From Paracoccaceae bacterium (GTDB lineage Bacteria; Pseudomonadota; Alphaproteobacteria; Rhodobacterales; Rhodobacteraceae), in the NCBI GenBank assembly GCA_014879735.1, contig JACSRN010000062.1, positions 1 through 64,000 of the forward strand: DNA of 64,000 nt, given 5' to 3'. Of this stretch, positions 44,945 through 55,916 are shown piece by piece. The notes below the pieces were generated by a model, which saw only the letters and a program-made list of their open reading frames with translations, was not told where the DNA came from and made no database searches. Position 1 is the first letter of the stretch, and each line of letters opens with the position of its first letter. The translations under genes and the position numbers were made by a program.

Positions 44945-46069
44945 ATGGGGCAGCTTTCGCTCAAGAGTGTTGTCAAGACCTTCGGCCTGATCGAAGTCGT
45001 CAAGGGCGTGAACCTCGATGTCGGGGAGGGCGAGTTCATCGTCTTCGTCGGCCCCTCGGGTTGCGGCAAATCCACCCTGCTGCGGATGATCGCCGGTCTG
45101 GAACATACCTCGGCCGGCGATATCGTGATCGATGGCCGGCGGGTGAACGATCTGCCGCCGGTCCAGCGCGGTATCGCCATGGTGTTCCAGAGCTATGCGC
45201 TTTACCCGCACATGTCGGTGTTCGAGAACATCGCCTTTCCGCTGCGGGTGGAAAAGGCACCGGAAGAGGTGATCCGCAAGAAGGTACAGGCCGCGGCCGA
45301 GATCCTTCACCTCGACCAGCGCCTGCAGCAGCGGCCGGGTCAGTTGTCCGGAGGCCAGCGCCAGCGCGTCGCCATCGGCCGCGCCATCGTGCGCGAACCC
45401 GAGATCTTCCTGTTCGACGAACCGCTGTCGAACCTCGACGCCGCGCTGCGCGCCGACATGCGGATCGAATTGACGCGCCTGCACAAGCAGTTGGGCGCCA
45501 CGATGATCTACGTCACCCATGACCAGATCGAGGCCATGACCATGGCCGACCGGATCGTGGTGCTGAATGCGGGCTACATTGCCCAGGTCGGCGCGCCGCT
45601 GGAACTGTACCACAAGCCCGACAACACCTTTGTTGCGGGTTTCATCGGCAATCCGCGGATGAACCTGCTGCCCGTCACCTGCACCGCGGTCGGATCCGAG
45701 GGCGTGACCGTGATGCTGGACGGGCAAAGCCTGACGCTGTCGGTCGAGCCTCGTCCCGAAGCCGTGGGCCAGACACTCAGCCTCGGCATCCGGCCCGAGC
45801 ATATCCGGATCGGTGCCGATGACGCGGTGCTGGAGATCGTGCCCTCTGTCGTGGAGCGGCTGGGCCAGCAGACGATTGCCTATGCGAACCAGCCCGGCCG
45901 CAGTGAGACATTCTGCATGGTCCTGCCAGGCACCCAGACGCTGCAGGTCGACCAGCCGATCCGCACCGGCTTTCGCGCGGCCGATTGCCATCTTTTCGAC
46001 GCCGAGGGACGGGCCTTCCCGCGCCGGATCGACCTGACCGGGGCCGAAATGCCCTCAACCGCCGCGTAG
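44945..46069 (+). CDS. Sugar ABC transporter ATP-binding protein (MalK/UgpC-like)
   Basis: GPSGCGKSTLLRMIAGLEHTSAGDIVIDGRRVNDLPPVQRGIAMVFQSYALYPHMSV; C-terminal TOBE region. Confidence 0.93.
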   Translation: MGQLSLKSVVKTFGLIEVVKGVNLDVGEGEFIVFVGPSGCGKSTLLRMIAGLEHTSAGDIVIDGRRVNDLPPVQRGIAMVFQSYALYPHMSVFENIAFPLRVEKAPEEVIRKKVQAAAEILHLDQRLQQRPGQLSGGQRQRVAIGRAIVREPEIFLFDEPLSNLDAALRADMRIELTRLHKQLGATMIYVTHDQIEAMTMADRIVVLNAGYIAQVGAPLELYHKPDNTFVAGFIGNPRMNLLPVTCTAVGSEGVTVMLDGQSLTLSVEPRPEAVGQTLSLGIRPEHIRIGADDAVLEIVPSVVERLGQQTIAYANQPGRSETFCMVLPGTQTLQVDQPIRTGFRAADCHLFDAEGRAFPRRIDLTGAEMPSTAA

Positions 46070-47026
46070 CCGGTCCATCACGCCCACCAGCGCCGCGCTG
46101 ATCCCGGGTTCCGACAGGGCATGGCCGGCCATCGGCACCATGTTCAGCCGGCATCGCGCCCAGCCGTCGGCCAGCTTCCAGGCCGAGGCCGGTGGGCAGA
46201 CGATGTCGTAGCGGCCCTGCACGATGTCTGCCGGGATATGTTCGATCTTCGCGCGGTTCTGCACGATCCAGCCGTCACGGTCGAGAAAGCCGTGATGGGC
46301 GAAATAATGGTTCTCCAGCCGGGCGAAGGCGCGGGCATAATCGGCCGGACCCTCGCCGAAGGCGCCTTCGTTCTGGATCGAGGCAAGCGCATTTTCCCAG
46401 CCCGCCCAGATCCGGCCGAAGCGTACCTCTTCGGCCATGTCGCCGCAGAACAGGCGCCGGTGATAGGCCGCGACCAGATCCTCGCGCTCTTCCGGCGGGA
46501 TCGGTGCAGTGAACCGCGCCCAGAGATCGGGAAAGAACAGTCCCGCCCCGCCGCCATAGAACCACGACAACTCTGCCTGGGTCATCAGGAAGACCCCCCG
46601 CAGGACAAGGTGCTGCACCCGGTGGGGATGGGTGATCGCATGGGTCAGGGCCAGCGTTGCGCCCCAACTGCCGCCGAACGAGATGAAACGGTCGATTCCC
46701 AGGCAATCGGCGATCTGTTCGGTGTCGGCAACCAGGTGCCAAGTGGTGTTTGCCTCGACCGAGGCCTGCGGCCGTGACCGGCCGCAGCCGCGCTGATCGA
46801 ACAGGATCGCGCGGTAATGCGCCGGATCGAAGTAGCGCCGCATCGCCGGGCTGCAACCGCCGCCCGGACCGCCATGGAACACCATGACGGGAACGCCTTG
46901 CGGGTTGCCGCATTGCTCGACATAGATCTGATGGCCGTCCCCGACGTCCAGAAACCGCCGATCGAAGGGTTCGACCAGCGGGTAAAGATAGTCGGCTGCG
47001 CGCTTTTGGCCTGATCTATGATCCAT
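46055..47026 (-). CDS. pip: Proline iminopeptidase
   Basis: [53 protein letters not shown]. Confidence 0.92.
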   Translation of the reverse strand: MDHRSGQKRAADYLYPLVEPFDRRFLDVGDGHQIYVEQCGNPQGVPVMVFHGGPGGGCSPAMRRYFDPAHYRAILFDQRGCGRSRPQASVEANTTWHLVADTEQIADCLGIDRFISFGGSWGATLALTHAITHPHRVQHLVLRGVFLMTQAELSWFYGGGAGLFFPDLWARFTAPIPPEEREDLVAAYHRRLFCGDMAEEVRFGRIWAGWENALASIQNEGAFGEGPADYARAFARLENHYFAHHGFLDRDGWIVQNRAKIEHIPADIVQGRYDIVCPPASAWKLADGWARCRLNMVPMAGHALSEPGISAALVGVMDRLRGG

Positions 47027-47083
47027 CGCGTCCTGTATACTGCAGGCAAAAGCCGAAGTCGAAGCCGAACAAGGAGCCGCCGC

Positions 47084-47824
47084 ATGCAGGCCACAGCCAC
47101 CGTCGATCCCGCCGAAGTCGAGAAATTCCAGGCCATGGCCAGCGAATGGTGGGATCCGAACGGCAAGTTCCGCCCGTTGCACCTGATGAACCCCTGCCGG
47201 CTGGATTACATCACCAGCCAGATTGCCGCCGAATTCGGCCGCGACCTGACGGCGCCACGCCCGTTCGCGGGGATTCGGGTTCTCGACATCGGTTGCGGCG
47301 GGGGGCTTCTGTCCGAACCCATGGCGCGGCTGGGTGCCGATGTGGTTGGCGCCGATGCTGCCGAGCGCAACATCCCGGTCGCGCGGCTGCATGCCGAACA
47401 ATCGGGGCTGGCGATCGACTATCGCGTCACCACGGCCGAGGCGCTGGCCGAGGCGGGCGAACAGTTCGATGTCGTGCTGAACATGGAGGTGGTCGAGCAT
47501 GTGGCCGATCCACTGGCCTATCTGACCGCCTGCCGGCAACTGCTGAAACCGGGCGGGCTGATGGTCTGCTCGACCCTGAACCGCAATCCGAAATCCTTTC
47601 TGATGGCCATCGTCGGGGCGGAATGGGTGATGCGCTGGCTGCCGAAGGGCACGCATGACTGGCAGAAATTCATCACCCCGGACGAGCTTTGCGATCTTGT
47701 CCGCCGCGCCGGACTTGACCCGGTCGATCGCAAGGGCATGGTCTTCAACCCCGTCACCTGGCGGTGGAGCCTTTCGGATCGCGACCTTACGGTGAACTAT
47801 GTCACGACGAGCCTGAAGCGGTGA
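47084..47824 (+). CDS. ubiG: Ubiquinone biosynthesis O-methyltransferase
   Basis: [59 protein letters not shown]. Confidence 0.94.
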   Translation: MQATATVDPAEVEKFQAMASEWWDPNGKFRPLHLMNPCRLDYITSQIAAEFGRDLTAPRPFAGIRVLDIGCGGGLLSEPMARLGADVVGADAAERNIPVARLHAEQSGLAIDYRVTTAEALAEAGEQFDVVLNMEVVEHVADPLAYLTACRQLLKPGGLMVCSTLNRNPKSFLMAIVGAEWVMRWLPKGTHDWQKFITPDELCDLVRRAGLDPVDRKGMVFNPVTWRWSLSDRDLTVNYVTTSLKR

Positions 47825-48768
47825 GCGGGCTGCTGTTCTGGCCGGCCCTGGCGCTGACTGCGCTGCTGACGGGACTTGCGCTCTGGGTGCAGTTTCCCCA
47901 GGCGCGCTGGGTGGTTGCGGGGCTGCTGCTGGCCGTGGCCTGCATCGTCGCGCTGCGGCTGGCGACGCCTTGGGGGTGGGTCGGGCTGCTGGCGCTGATC
48001 CTGATTGCGGGGGGGTGGTATGCCACCCTGCGGCCAATGGCCCATCGCGACTGGGCGCCCGATGTGGCGCGCATCGTGCGGGGCCAGGTGTCGGGCGATC
48101 TGGTGACACTGGAAAACGTCCGGGCCTTCCGCTGGGCAACAGCCGATACCGCCACCGTGCAGGACTGGACGACGCGCACCCTCGATCTGCGCCGGCTGGA
48201 GGGCGCGGACATGATCACCTCGGTATGGGGCAATCCCGACATTGCGCATCTTCTGGTCAGCTTCCGCTTCACCGGCGAGGATCCCATCGTCTTTTCGGTC
48301 GAAATCCGGCGGGAGCGGGATGAGAGCTTCTCGGCTCTCGGCGGCTTTTTCCGTCAGTTCGAACTGGCGCTGATCGCGGCGGACGAAGAGGATATCGTCC
48401 GATGGCGTGCCGTCCCCCGGGGCGAGGAGGTGCGGCTCTATCCGCTGGCGCTGACGCCGGATCAACTGCGCCCGGTGTTTCTTGGCTATGTCGAGTTGGG
48501 CAATGCGCTGAACGAACGGCCGATGTTCTACAACACGGTCACGTCGAACTGCACCTCGGTGGTCTGGCAGTTGTCGAAGGCGATCAGCCCGAACCTGCCG
48601 CTGGACCGCAGCCTGCTGCTGTCCGGCTACCTGCCGGAATATCTCGACAGGCTGGGGGCGCTGGCCGGTCCGGGGACGCTGGCCGAGAAGCGGCAACGGG
48701 CGCTGATTTCGCCCCGGGCGGCGGACTGGCCACCCGGAACCTCGTTTTCGGCCTGGATCCGGGGTTAG
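47821..48768 (+). CDS. DUF4105 (Lnb N-terminal domain-like) membrane protein
   Basis: N-terminal TM helices; [27 protein letters not shown] start overlaps ubiG stop. Confidence 0.8.
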   Translation: MSGLLFWPALALTALLTGLALWVQFPQARWVVAGLLLAVACIVALRLATPWGWVGLLALILIAGGWYATLRPMAHRDWAPDVARIVRGQVSGDLVTLENVRAFRWATADTATVQDWTTRTLDLRRLEGADMITSVWGNPDIAHLLVSFRFTGEDPIVFSVEIRRERDESFSALGGFFRQFELALIAADEEDIVRWRAVPRGEEVRLYPLALTPDQLRPVFLGYVELGNALNERPMFYNTVTSNCTSVVWQLSKAISPNLPLDRSLLLSGYLPEYLDRLGALAGPGTLAEKRQRALISPRAADWPPGTSFSAWIRG

Positions 48769-49802
48769 TGATCGGTCTCGGACGACCGCGCCCAGAGGTT
48801 GACGGCGGGTTCCTCGGCCAGCGTATCGATCAGGGCCAGTTCTTCGTCGCTGAAATCAAGCCGCGCCACCGCGCCGGCGCAATCGCGCACCTGTTCCGGT
48901 TTCGAAGCGCCGATCAGCGCCGAGGTGATGCCGCCGCCGCGCAGCACCCAGGCCAGCGCCATCTGGGCCAGCGTCTGCCCGCGCGCCCCGGCCATATCGT
49001 TCAGGGCCCGCACGGTGGCCAGCGCCTGCGGGCTGATCAGCCCGGGATCGAGCGACTTGCCCTGTGCGGCCCGGCTTTCGCCCGGGATGCCCTTCAGATA
49101 CTTGTTCGTCAGGATGCCCTGCGCCAGCGGCGTGAAGGCGATCGAGCCGATGCCAAGATCGGCCAGCGTTTCCTTCAGCCCGTCATGTTCAACCCAGCGG
49201 TTCAGGATCGAATAGCTGGGCTGGTGGATCACGCAAGGCGTGCCCAGATCCTTCAGGATCGCCGCCGCCTCGCGCGTGCGCCGGCTGTTGTAGCTGGACA
49301 GCCCGACGTAAAGCGCCCGGCCCGAACGGACGATGAAGTCCAGCGCCTGCATGGTTTCCTCAAGCGGCGTATCGGGGTCGTAGCGGTGCGAATAGAAGAT
49401 GTCGACATAGTCGAGGCCGATGCGCTTCAAGCTCTGATCGCAACTGGCGATCAGCGACTTCCGGCTGCCCCATTCACCATAGGGTCCGTCCCACATCCGG
49501 TAGCCGGCCTTGGAGGAGACGATCATCTCGTCGCGCAGCCCGCGGAAGTCGGCACGGAGCAGATCGCCAAAGGCTTCTTCGGCAGAGCCGATGGGTGGGC
49601 CATAGTTGTTGGCCAGGTCGAAATGGGTGATGCCGAGGTCGAAGGCCGTGCGGCAGATGGCGCGCTTTACCTCATGCGGCGTATCCTGGCCAAAGTTGTG
49701 CCACAGCCCAAGACTGATGGCCGGCAGCATCAGGCCGCTTCGCCCCGAGCGGCGATAGGGCATGCGGCCGTCGTAGCGGCCCGGATCAGGGAATTGTGTC
49801 AT
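48765..49802 (-). CDS. Aldo/keto reductase (YghZ-like)
   Basis: PYRRSGRSGLMLPAISLGLWHNFG; DYVDIFYSHRYDPDTPLEETM. Confidence 0.9.
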   Translation of the reverse strand: MTQFPDPGRYDGRMPYRRSGRSGLMLPAISLGLWHNFGQDTPHEVKRAICRTAFDLGITHFDLANNYGPPIGSAEEAFGDLLRADFRGLRDEMIVSSKAGYRMWDGPYGEWGSRKSLIASCDQSLKRIGLDYVDIFYSHRYDPDTPLEETMQALDFIVRSGRALYVGLSSYNSRRTREAAAILKDLGTPCVIHQPSYSILNRWVEHDGLKETLADLGIGSIAFTPLAQGILTNKYLKGIPGESRAAQGKSLDPGLISPQALATVRALNDMAGARGQTLAQMALAWVLRGGGITSALIGASKPEQVRDCAGAVARLDFSDEELALIDTLAEEPAVNLWARSSETDH

Positions 49803-49887
49803 GTGCATCTCCTTCTGCCGCAAAATCTCATGCTTGCCTGCAGGCGGCAAGTTGCACCTCTGCCCAAGGCATAGGATGGTGTAAGCC

Positions 49888-50739
49888 ATGATGGGTGTTG
49901 TAAAACAGCCGTGGCGCTTTGTCCTGGCGGTCTGGGCTCGGGTCGGCGACGGTCATTTCGGCCTGGTCGCTGCCGGTGTAGCGTTCTGGGGCATGTTCTC
50001 GGTCTTTCCCGGCATCGCGGCCGTCGTGGCGGTCTGGAGCTTGATGGCCGATCCCGCACTGATCGCCGGCTATCTGCAGGTGGTGGAGCGTTTTCTGCCA
50101 CCCGAGGCGGAAGAACTGGTCCACGATCAGGTGATGGCGCTGGTGACGGCACCGGCCTCGACCCTGGGCTGGACGACCTTTGTCTCGCTGGGCGTGGCGC
50201 TTTATTCGGCGCGAAATGGCGTGTCGGCATTGGTGCAGGGGCTGGACGTGGTGCACCGGACCACCAGCCGAAGCTGGCTGCGCGGGCTGGGCCGCGATCT
50301 CCTGCTGACGCTGGCGCTGGTGGCTGCGCTGCTGGTTGCGCTGGCGACGGTGGTGATCGTGCCGATCGTGTTCAGCTACATGCGGCTGGATGCCCTGGCC
50401 TCGGCGCGGCTGCTGCCCTGGATCGCGATGTTCCTTCTGGTGCTGACCTGCCTGTCGATCCTGTATCATTTCGGGCCCAATGTGCCGCGGCAGGGACGGG
50501 CCGGCTGGTTCAGCGTGGGCGTGATCTTCGCCGCGCTGGCCTGGTCGGGCGTATCGATCGGGTTTTCGGTCTATCTCGACAACTTCAACAGCTACAACCG
50601 GATCTATGGCTCGATCGGGGCGGTGATCATCCTGATGATGTGGCTTTATCTGTCGGTCTGGACGGTTCTGGTCGGCGGCGCGATCAATGCGGAACTGGAA
50701 TCGCGGGCGATCATGCTGCGACAGATGGGCCGGCGCTGA
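49888..50739 (+). CDS. YihY/BrkB family membrane protein
   Basis: AAGVAFWGMFSVFPGIAAVVAV; SYNRIYGSIGAVIILMMWLYLSVWTVLVGGAINAELE. Confidence 0.9.
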   Translation: MMGVVKQPWRFVLAVWARVGDGHFGLVAAGVAFWGMFSVFPGIAAVVAVWSLMADPALIAGYLQVVERFLPPEAEELVHDQVMALVTAPASTLGWTTFVSLGVALYSARNGVSALVQGLDVVHRTTSRSWLRGLGRDLLLTLALVAALLVALATVVIVPIVFSYMRLDALASARLLPWIAMFLLVLTCLSILYHFGPNVPRQGRAGWFSVGVIFAALAWSGVSIGFSVYLDNFNSYNRIYGSIGAVIILMMWLYLSVWTVLVGGAINAELESRAIMLRQMGRR

Positions 50740-50742
50740 GGA

Positions 50743-52179
50743 TCAGGCCAGCCCCGCTATGGCATCGCGCGCGGCACGGAACCGGGCGTGGCCGGCGTCG
50801 AATGCGGCGGCCAGTGCGGGGTCGGGCGTGATGACCCGCGCGATGTCGGGCGGGGTGGCGATCTCGGCTCCGGCGCCGGTTGCGGCCATCAGTGCCAGCC
50901 GGGCCGCGCCAAATGCCCCGCCGAAATCGCCCGCCACCGGCACCTCTACTGGCACCTCCAGCGCGGTGGCGATGGCGCCCAGCCAGTAGTCCGAGCGTGA
51001 ACCGCCGCCCACGGCAAGCAGCCGGGTGATCCGCGTTCCCGTGACCGCCAGAGCATCGCGGCAGTCGCGCACGGCGAATGTCACGCCTTCCAGCACGGCG
51101 CGGGTGGCGGCGGCGCGGTCGGTCGCATGCTCCAGCCCGGTGAAGGCGCCGCGGACAGCCGCACTGTTCAGCGGCGTTCGTTCGCCGCCAAGATAGGGCA
51201 GGAAGGCGGTCTTGCCCGGCGCCTGCAGCCGGCCCAGTTCCCCGGTCAGCGCGGCGGCATCTGCGCCCACCAGCCGGGCGTACCAGTTCAGCGCGTCGGT
51301 GGCAGCCAGGATCACGCCCATCTGGTGCCAGGTGTCGGGCAGCGCATGGCAAAAGGTATGGATCGCCGTTGCGGGATCGGGCCGGTAGCCATCATTGGCG
51401 GCGAACAGGACGCCCGAGGTGCCGAGCGACACGAAGGCCTCGCCGGCGCGGACCACGCCGACGCCGACGCCCGAGGCGGCATTGTCGCCGCCGCCGCCCG
51501 CCACGACCACGCCGGCAGGCAGGCCCCAGCGCGCCGCCAGCGCCGTGCGCAGCACGCCCGAGACGGCCGAACCCTCGATCAGCCGCGGCATCGCCGCCGG
51601 CGACAGGCCGGTTGCCGCCAGCAACACCTCCGACCAGGCGCGCGCGCCCGTGTCGAGCCAGCCCGTCCCCGCCGAATCCGACATGTCCGAGACCTTCTCG
51701 CCTGTCAGCCAGAGGCGGAGATAGTCCTTTGGCAGCAGCACTGTGGCCACCTTCTCGCGCAGTGCGGGCTCATGGCTGGCCAGCCACATCACCTTGGGTG
51801 CGGTGAAACCCGGGAAGATGATATTGCCCGTGATGCGGCGAAAGCGGGGATCGACGTCCAGCGCCGCGGCCTCGGCATGGGCGCGGGTATCGTTCCACAG
51901 GATGCAGGGGCGCAGGACCCGATCGCCGCCGTCAAGCAGGGTTGCGCCATGCATCTGGCCCGACAGCCCGATCCCCCGCACCGCGCCGAGGCCGCGGGCG
52001 GCCAGCCGGTCCATCACCGCCTCGACCGCGGCAATCCAGTCGGCGGGGGCCTGTTCGCTCCAGCCGTCATGCGGACGGCTGACGGTCAGCGGTGCCGCAG
52101 CCTCGGCCAGCACCCGCTGCGCCTCGTCGATGAGGATGCCTTTCAGCCCCGAGGTGCCGAGATCGAGCCCGATGAACAT
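50743..52179 (-). CDS. xylB: Xylulokinase
   Basis: MFIGLDLGTSGLKGILIDE; GLSGQMHGATLLD; FLPYLGGERTPLN. Confidence 0.9.
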   Translation of the reverse strand: MFIGLDLGTSGLKGILIDEAQRVLAEAAAPLTVSRPHDGWSEQAPADWIAAVEAVMDRLAARGLGAVRGIGLSGQMHGATLLDGGDRVLRPCILWNDTRAHAEAAALDVDPRFRRITGNIIFPGFTAPKVMWLASHEPALREKVATVLLPKDYLRLWLTGEKVSDMSDSAGTGWLDTGARAWSEVLLAATGLSPAAMPRLIEGSAVSGVLRTALAARWGLPAGVVVAGGGGDNAASGVGVGVVRAGEAFVSLGTSGVLFAANDGYRPDPATAIHTFCHALPDTWHQMGVILAATDALNWYARLVGADAAALTGELGRLQAPGKTAFLPYLGGERTPLNSAAVRGAFTGLEHATDRAAATRAVLEGVTFAVRDCRDALAVTGTRITRLLAVGGGSRSDYWLGAIATALEVPVEVPVAGDFGGAFGAARLALMAATGAGAEIATPPDIARVITPDPALAAAFDAGHARFRAARDAIAGLA

Positions 52180-52237
52180 CCAGGTGTCCCCTGCCGCGAC
52201 GGATATTGCCGCAGCCTGCCGGGAAGCCGGGCGAAAG

Positions 52238-53089
52238 TCAAAGCGCGCCGGCCGCCCGTTCGGCCGCGAGGATTGCCGCCAACCCCTCGCGGTAGGTCGG
52301 GTGGTTCAGCCGCACGCCCAGCTCCTCGCGGATGCGGCGGTTCGAGACGCGGCGGTTCTCTTCATAGAAGCTGCGCGCCATGGGCGGCAGTTGCGCATCC
52401 TCGAACCGCAGCGCGGGGGGGTCGGGCAGGCCCAGCAATGCCGCGGCATGCGACAGGACGACATCGGCGGGCGCGGGTTCGTTGTCGCAGACGTTGTAGA
52501 TGGCTCCCGGATTCGGCTGGCGGATCGAGGCGAGCAGGACCTCGGCAATATCCTCGACATGAATGCGGCTGAAGACCTGGCCGTCCTTCAGGATGCGCCG
52601 GGCGGTGCCGTCCTTCACCTTCTGGAACGGGCCGCGGCCGGGGCCATAGATGCCCGACAGCCGGAAGATGTGGACCGGCAGGCCGGTTGCCAGCCATTCG
52701 CGCTCTGCCGCTGCCCTGTCGCCCGAACGGCCGCGGGCGGGGGTGGGCGCCGCCGTCTCGTCGACCCAGCCGCCGCCCCGATCGCCATAGACGCCGGTCG
52801 TGGAAAGATAGCCCAGCCAGTCCGGCCTTGCGTCGCGCAGCGCCGGCCAGCCCTGCAGGAACGGATCGCCTCCGGCCACGGGTGCGGCCGAAAGCAGGAT
52901 ATGGGTTGCCCGCGCCAGCGCCGGGCCGATGTCGCCGGGCCAGAGAACCGGCTCCACCCCGGTTGCAGCCAGCGCGGCCATCGCCTCGGGCTGGCGCGTG
53001 GTGCCGATGACGGTCCAACCCTCGGGGATCAGCCGACGGGCCAGGGTGGCGGCCGAATAGCCGTGTCCAAGCGAAAGCAGCGTTGTCAT
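52238..53089 (-). CDS. NAD(P)-dependent epimerase/SDR-like (YeeZ-like)
   Basis: MTTLLSLGHGYSAATLARRLIPEGWTVIGTTR; GYLSTTGVYGDRGGGWVDE. Confidence 0.88.
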   Translation of the reverse strand: MTTLLSLGHGYSAATLARRLIPEGWTVIGTTRQPEAMAALAATGVEPVLWPGDIGPALARATHILLSAAPVAGGDPFLQGWPALRDARPDWLGYLSTTGVYGDRGGGWVDETAAPTPARGRSGDRAAAEREWLATGLPVHIFRLSGIYGPGRGPFQKVKDGTARRILKDGQVFSRIHVEDIAEVLLASIRQPNPGAIYNVCDNEPAPADVVLSHAAALLGLPDPPALRFEDAQLPPMARSFYEENRRVSNRRIREELGVRLNHPTYREGLAAILAAERAAGAL

Positions 53090-53229
53090 GGGGCGGACTA
53101 TCGACCGCCGCGCGCGCCGCCGCAAGCCCCGCTCCGGCACCTGCCCGTCGCAGCTTTACCAAGCCTTCACTTGCGCCCCCCCCGGGGATGCGCGTTATAT
53201 GCGCCGATCACCCGATCAAGGGACCGATC

Positions 53230-54708
53230 ATGCAGGACGACGCCACCCCCTTCCTTCTTCCCGACCATCCCCCGACCGAAAGCTATACCGAGGCAGCGCC
53301 CGCCGTCGCCCGGCTGGAACAGCTTTATGCCGAGGCAACCGATTTTCTGACCGGCTGGTTCAACCGCGCCCTGATCAGCGGCCGGCCACCGGGGCGGGTA
53401 CGCGCCTTCTATCCGGAAATCCGGCTGACCGTGACCAGCTTCGACAAGGTCGACACCCGGCTGTCCTTTGGCCATGTCAGCCATCCCGGCGTCTATTCGA
53501 CCACGGTCACGCGACCCGATCTCTTTCGCCAGTACCTGACGCAGCAGATCAATCTTCTGCTGGAAAACCATGGTGTTCCGGTGACGATCGCGGTGTCCTC
53601 GACGCCGATTCCGGTGCATTTCGCCGTGGCGGGCAACCCCGATGTGGTGATCCCGCAGGAGGGTGCGCTGGATTTTCCGCTGCGCGACGTGTTCGACGTG
53701 CCCGATCTGGCCACGACCAACGACGACATCGTGAACGGCACGCTGGCGCGGTTCCACGATGGATCGATGCCTCTGGCCCCCTTCACGGCACAGCGCGTGG
53801 ATTATTCGCTGGCCCGGCTGTCGCATTACACCGCCACGGCGGCCGAGCATTTCCAGAACTACGTCCTTTTCACCAACTACCAGTTCTATGTCGACGAGTT
53901 CGAGACCTACGCCCGCGCCATGCTGGCGGATGACAGGTCGGGCTATACCGCCTTCGTGGCGACAGGAAATCAGGAAATCACGACGCATGACGGGGTGATC
54001 CAGGTCGTCACCAAGATGCCGCAAATGCCGACCTACCATCTGAAACGGCCGGACGGGCAGGGGATCACGCTGGTCAACATCGGCGTCGGCCCGTCGAATG
54101 CCAAGACCGCCACCGACCATATCGCCGTCCTGCGCCCGCATGCCTGGCTGATGGTCGGCCATTGCGCGGGGCTGCGGAATACCCAGGCGCTGGGTGATTT
54201 CGTGCTGGCCCATGCCTATCTGCGCGAAGATCATGTTCTGGACGACGACCTGCCGGTCTGGGTGCCGATCCCGGCGCTGGCGGAAATCCAGATCGCGCTG
54301 GAGCGCGCCGTGGCCGATGTGACGCAACTGGAGGGCTACGAGCTGAAGCGGATCATGCGGACCGGGACCGTGGCCACCATCGACAACCGCAACTGGGAAC
54401 TGCGCGACCAGTCCGGCCCGGTACGCCGGCTGAGCCAGTCGCGCGCCGTGGGGCTGGACATGGAATCGGCAACCATCGCGGCCAACGGCTTCCGCTTCAG
54501 GGTGCCCTACGGCACGCTTCTGTGCGTGTCCGACAAGCCGTTGCACGGCGAGCTGAAGCTGCCCGGCATGGCAAGCGATTTCTACCGCACCCAGGTCAGC
54601 CGCCATCTGCTGATCGGGGTCAGGGCGATGGAACTGTTGCGGGAAATGCCGCTGGCGCGGATCCACAGCCGCAAGCTGCGCAGCTTTGACGAGACGGCAT
54701 TCCTGTGA
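53230..54708 (+). CDS. amn: AMP nucleosidase
   Basis: LISGRPPGRVRAFYPEIRLTV; VGPSNAKTATDHIAVLRPHAWLMVGHCAGLRNTQALGDFVLAHAYLR. Confidence 0.92.
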   Translation: MQDDATPFLLPDHPPTESYTEAAPAVARLEQLYAEATDFLTGWFNRALISGRPPGRVRAFYPEIRLTVTSFDKVDTRLSFGHVSHPGVYSTTVTRPDLFRQYLTQQINLLLENHGVPVTIAVSSTPIPVHFAVAGNPDVVIPQEGALDFPLRDVFDVPDLATTNDDIVNGTLARFHDGSMPLAPFTAQRVDYSLARLSHYTATAAEHFQNYVLFTNYQFYVDEFETYARAMLADDRSGYTAFVATGNQEITTHDGVIQVVTKMPQMPTYHLKRPDGQGITLVNIGVGPSNAKTATDHIAVLRPHAWLMVGHCAGLRNTQALGDFVLAHAYLREDHVLDDDLPVWVPIPALAEIQIALERAVADVTQLEGYELKRIMRTGTVATIDNRNWELRDQSGPVRRLSQSRAVGLDMESATIAANGFRFRVPYGTLLCVSDKPLHGELKLPGMASDFYRTQVSRHLLIGVRAMELLREMPLARIHSRKLRSFDETAFL

Positions 54709-54867
54709 TGGCGCGATCGGGGCCGCGAAAAGCGGCGCATTTGCGCGATTAGGCGGCGACAGGCCTTGATTTCGGGGAAAAAAGCAGATGATTGATCGCA
54801 GTTCCCGATCCGGGTGCCGGCCGCCGGGCCGCACTCTGCGGGTTTCTGACGCACAAAGGAGACGAAA

Positions 54868-55155
54868 ATGTCCAAGCCGATGACCAAGACCCAGCTCGTT
54901 GCGGCGCTTGCCGATACCATGGGCAGCGACAAGAAGACCGCATCCGCTGCGCTGGACGGCATCGCCGCGGTGGTCGCGCGCGAAGTGGCCGCCGGTGGCG
55001 CGGTCACGCTGCCGGGCCTTGGCAAGGTGGTCTGCAAGGCCCGCCCCGAGCGGCAAGTCCGCAACCCCGCTACCGGTGACACGATGACGAAGCCGGCCGA
55101 CAAGCAGGTGAAGTTCGCCATCGCCAAGTCGCTGAAGGATCTGGTGAACAGCTGA
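54868..55155 (+). CDS. HU-family DNA-binding protein
   Basis: MSKPMTKTQLVAALADTMGSDKKTASAALDGIAAVVAREVAAGGAVTLPGLGKVVCKARPERQVRNPATGD. Confidence 0.93.
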   Translation: MSKPMTKTQLVAALADTMGSDKKTASAALDGIAAVVAREVAAGGAVTLPGLGKVVCKARPERQVRNPATGDTMTKPADKQVKFAIAKSLKDLVNS

Positions 55156-55181
55156 GCCGCCGTTTCGGGTTAGACGGTTTC

Positions 55182-55215
55182 AGGGCTGCCCGCGGGCAGC
55201 CCTTTTTTCTTTTTG
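55182..55215. terminator. Intrinsic terminator downstream of HU gene
   Basis: AGGGCTGCCCG/CGGGCAGCCCT stem then TTTTTCTTTTT. Confidence 0.9.
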
Positions 55216-55228
55216 CCGCTCAGGTTGC

Positions 55229-55855
55229 TCAGGCCGCTTTGGCCATCAGCGCGGTGTCTTCGGCCAGTTGTGCCAGCCGGGCCGGGCGTCGCTTGCAGCG
55301 GTCCACCCAATCGCGGATCAGCGGGTCGTCGGGCGTCGCATCCTCGAACCAGGCGAAGGGGGAATGCAGCAGCAGGTCGGCCGCGCTGTAGCTGTCGCCC
55401 ATCAGCCAGGGACCACGGCTCAATGCGTCGTGCAGGCGGGCTGCCACGGCATCCGGGCCGCGGAAGGTGGATTGCAGCCAGGGATGCGTCAGCCCGGCGC
55501 GGGACAGGATCAGCACCGGCTCCAGCACGCCCTGATACCAGGTCATCCAGGTGGCAAGACTGCCCCATTCGGCTGTGCCCGGTGCGGGCGCCAGCCCGCC
55601 CTGGGGAAAGAGCGCGCAGAGATGCAGCAGGATGGCGCCACGCTCGGTGATCACATGGCCATCATGGACCAGCACGGGCACCTTCTTCTCCGGATGCGGG
55701 TTCGCGGCGTCGGGATGTCCCGTGCCATCGGCGCGCGGGATGCAGACGATCCGCGTCTCGATCCGGTCGGCAGCACCGAGTTCGCGGATCAAGGTGGCAA
55801 CCGCGGTCGAGCGACTGTTCGGGGCGTGGTAGAAGGTTAGCACGGGATCCTCCAT
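55229..55855 (-). CDS. Glutathione S-transferase family protein
   Basis: LTFYHAPNSRSTAVATLIRELG; KKVPVLVHDGHVITERGAILLHLCALFP. Confidence 0.88.
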   Translation of the reverse strand: MEDPVLTFYHAPNSRSTAVATLIRELGAADRIETRIVCIPRADGTGHPDAANPHPEKKVPVLVHDGHVITERGAILLHLCALFPQGGLAPAPGTAEWGSLATWMTWYQGVLEPVLILSRAGLTHPWLQSTFRGPDAVAARLHDALSRGPWLMGDSYSAADLLLHSPFAWFEDATPDDPLIRDWVDRCKRRPARLAQLAEDTALMAKAA

Positions 55856-55916
55856 CGGGGTTGACGATGCCCCCGGTCTAGCTGAAGGCTACTGTCAGAA
55901 CCTGACAGGATACCGC

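Noticed and set aside
46055-47026. Second proline iminopeptidase as part of the hydroxyproline island
   Set aside because: It is 34 kb from the island next to ubiG, in a housekeeping context, and belongs to a different S33 subgroup from the 8667-9956 protein.
46055-48139. 694-aa form of the Pip ORF
   Set aside because: N-terminal extension is antisense to ubiG and low-complexity; internal Met at 47026 starts the conserved protein.
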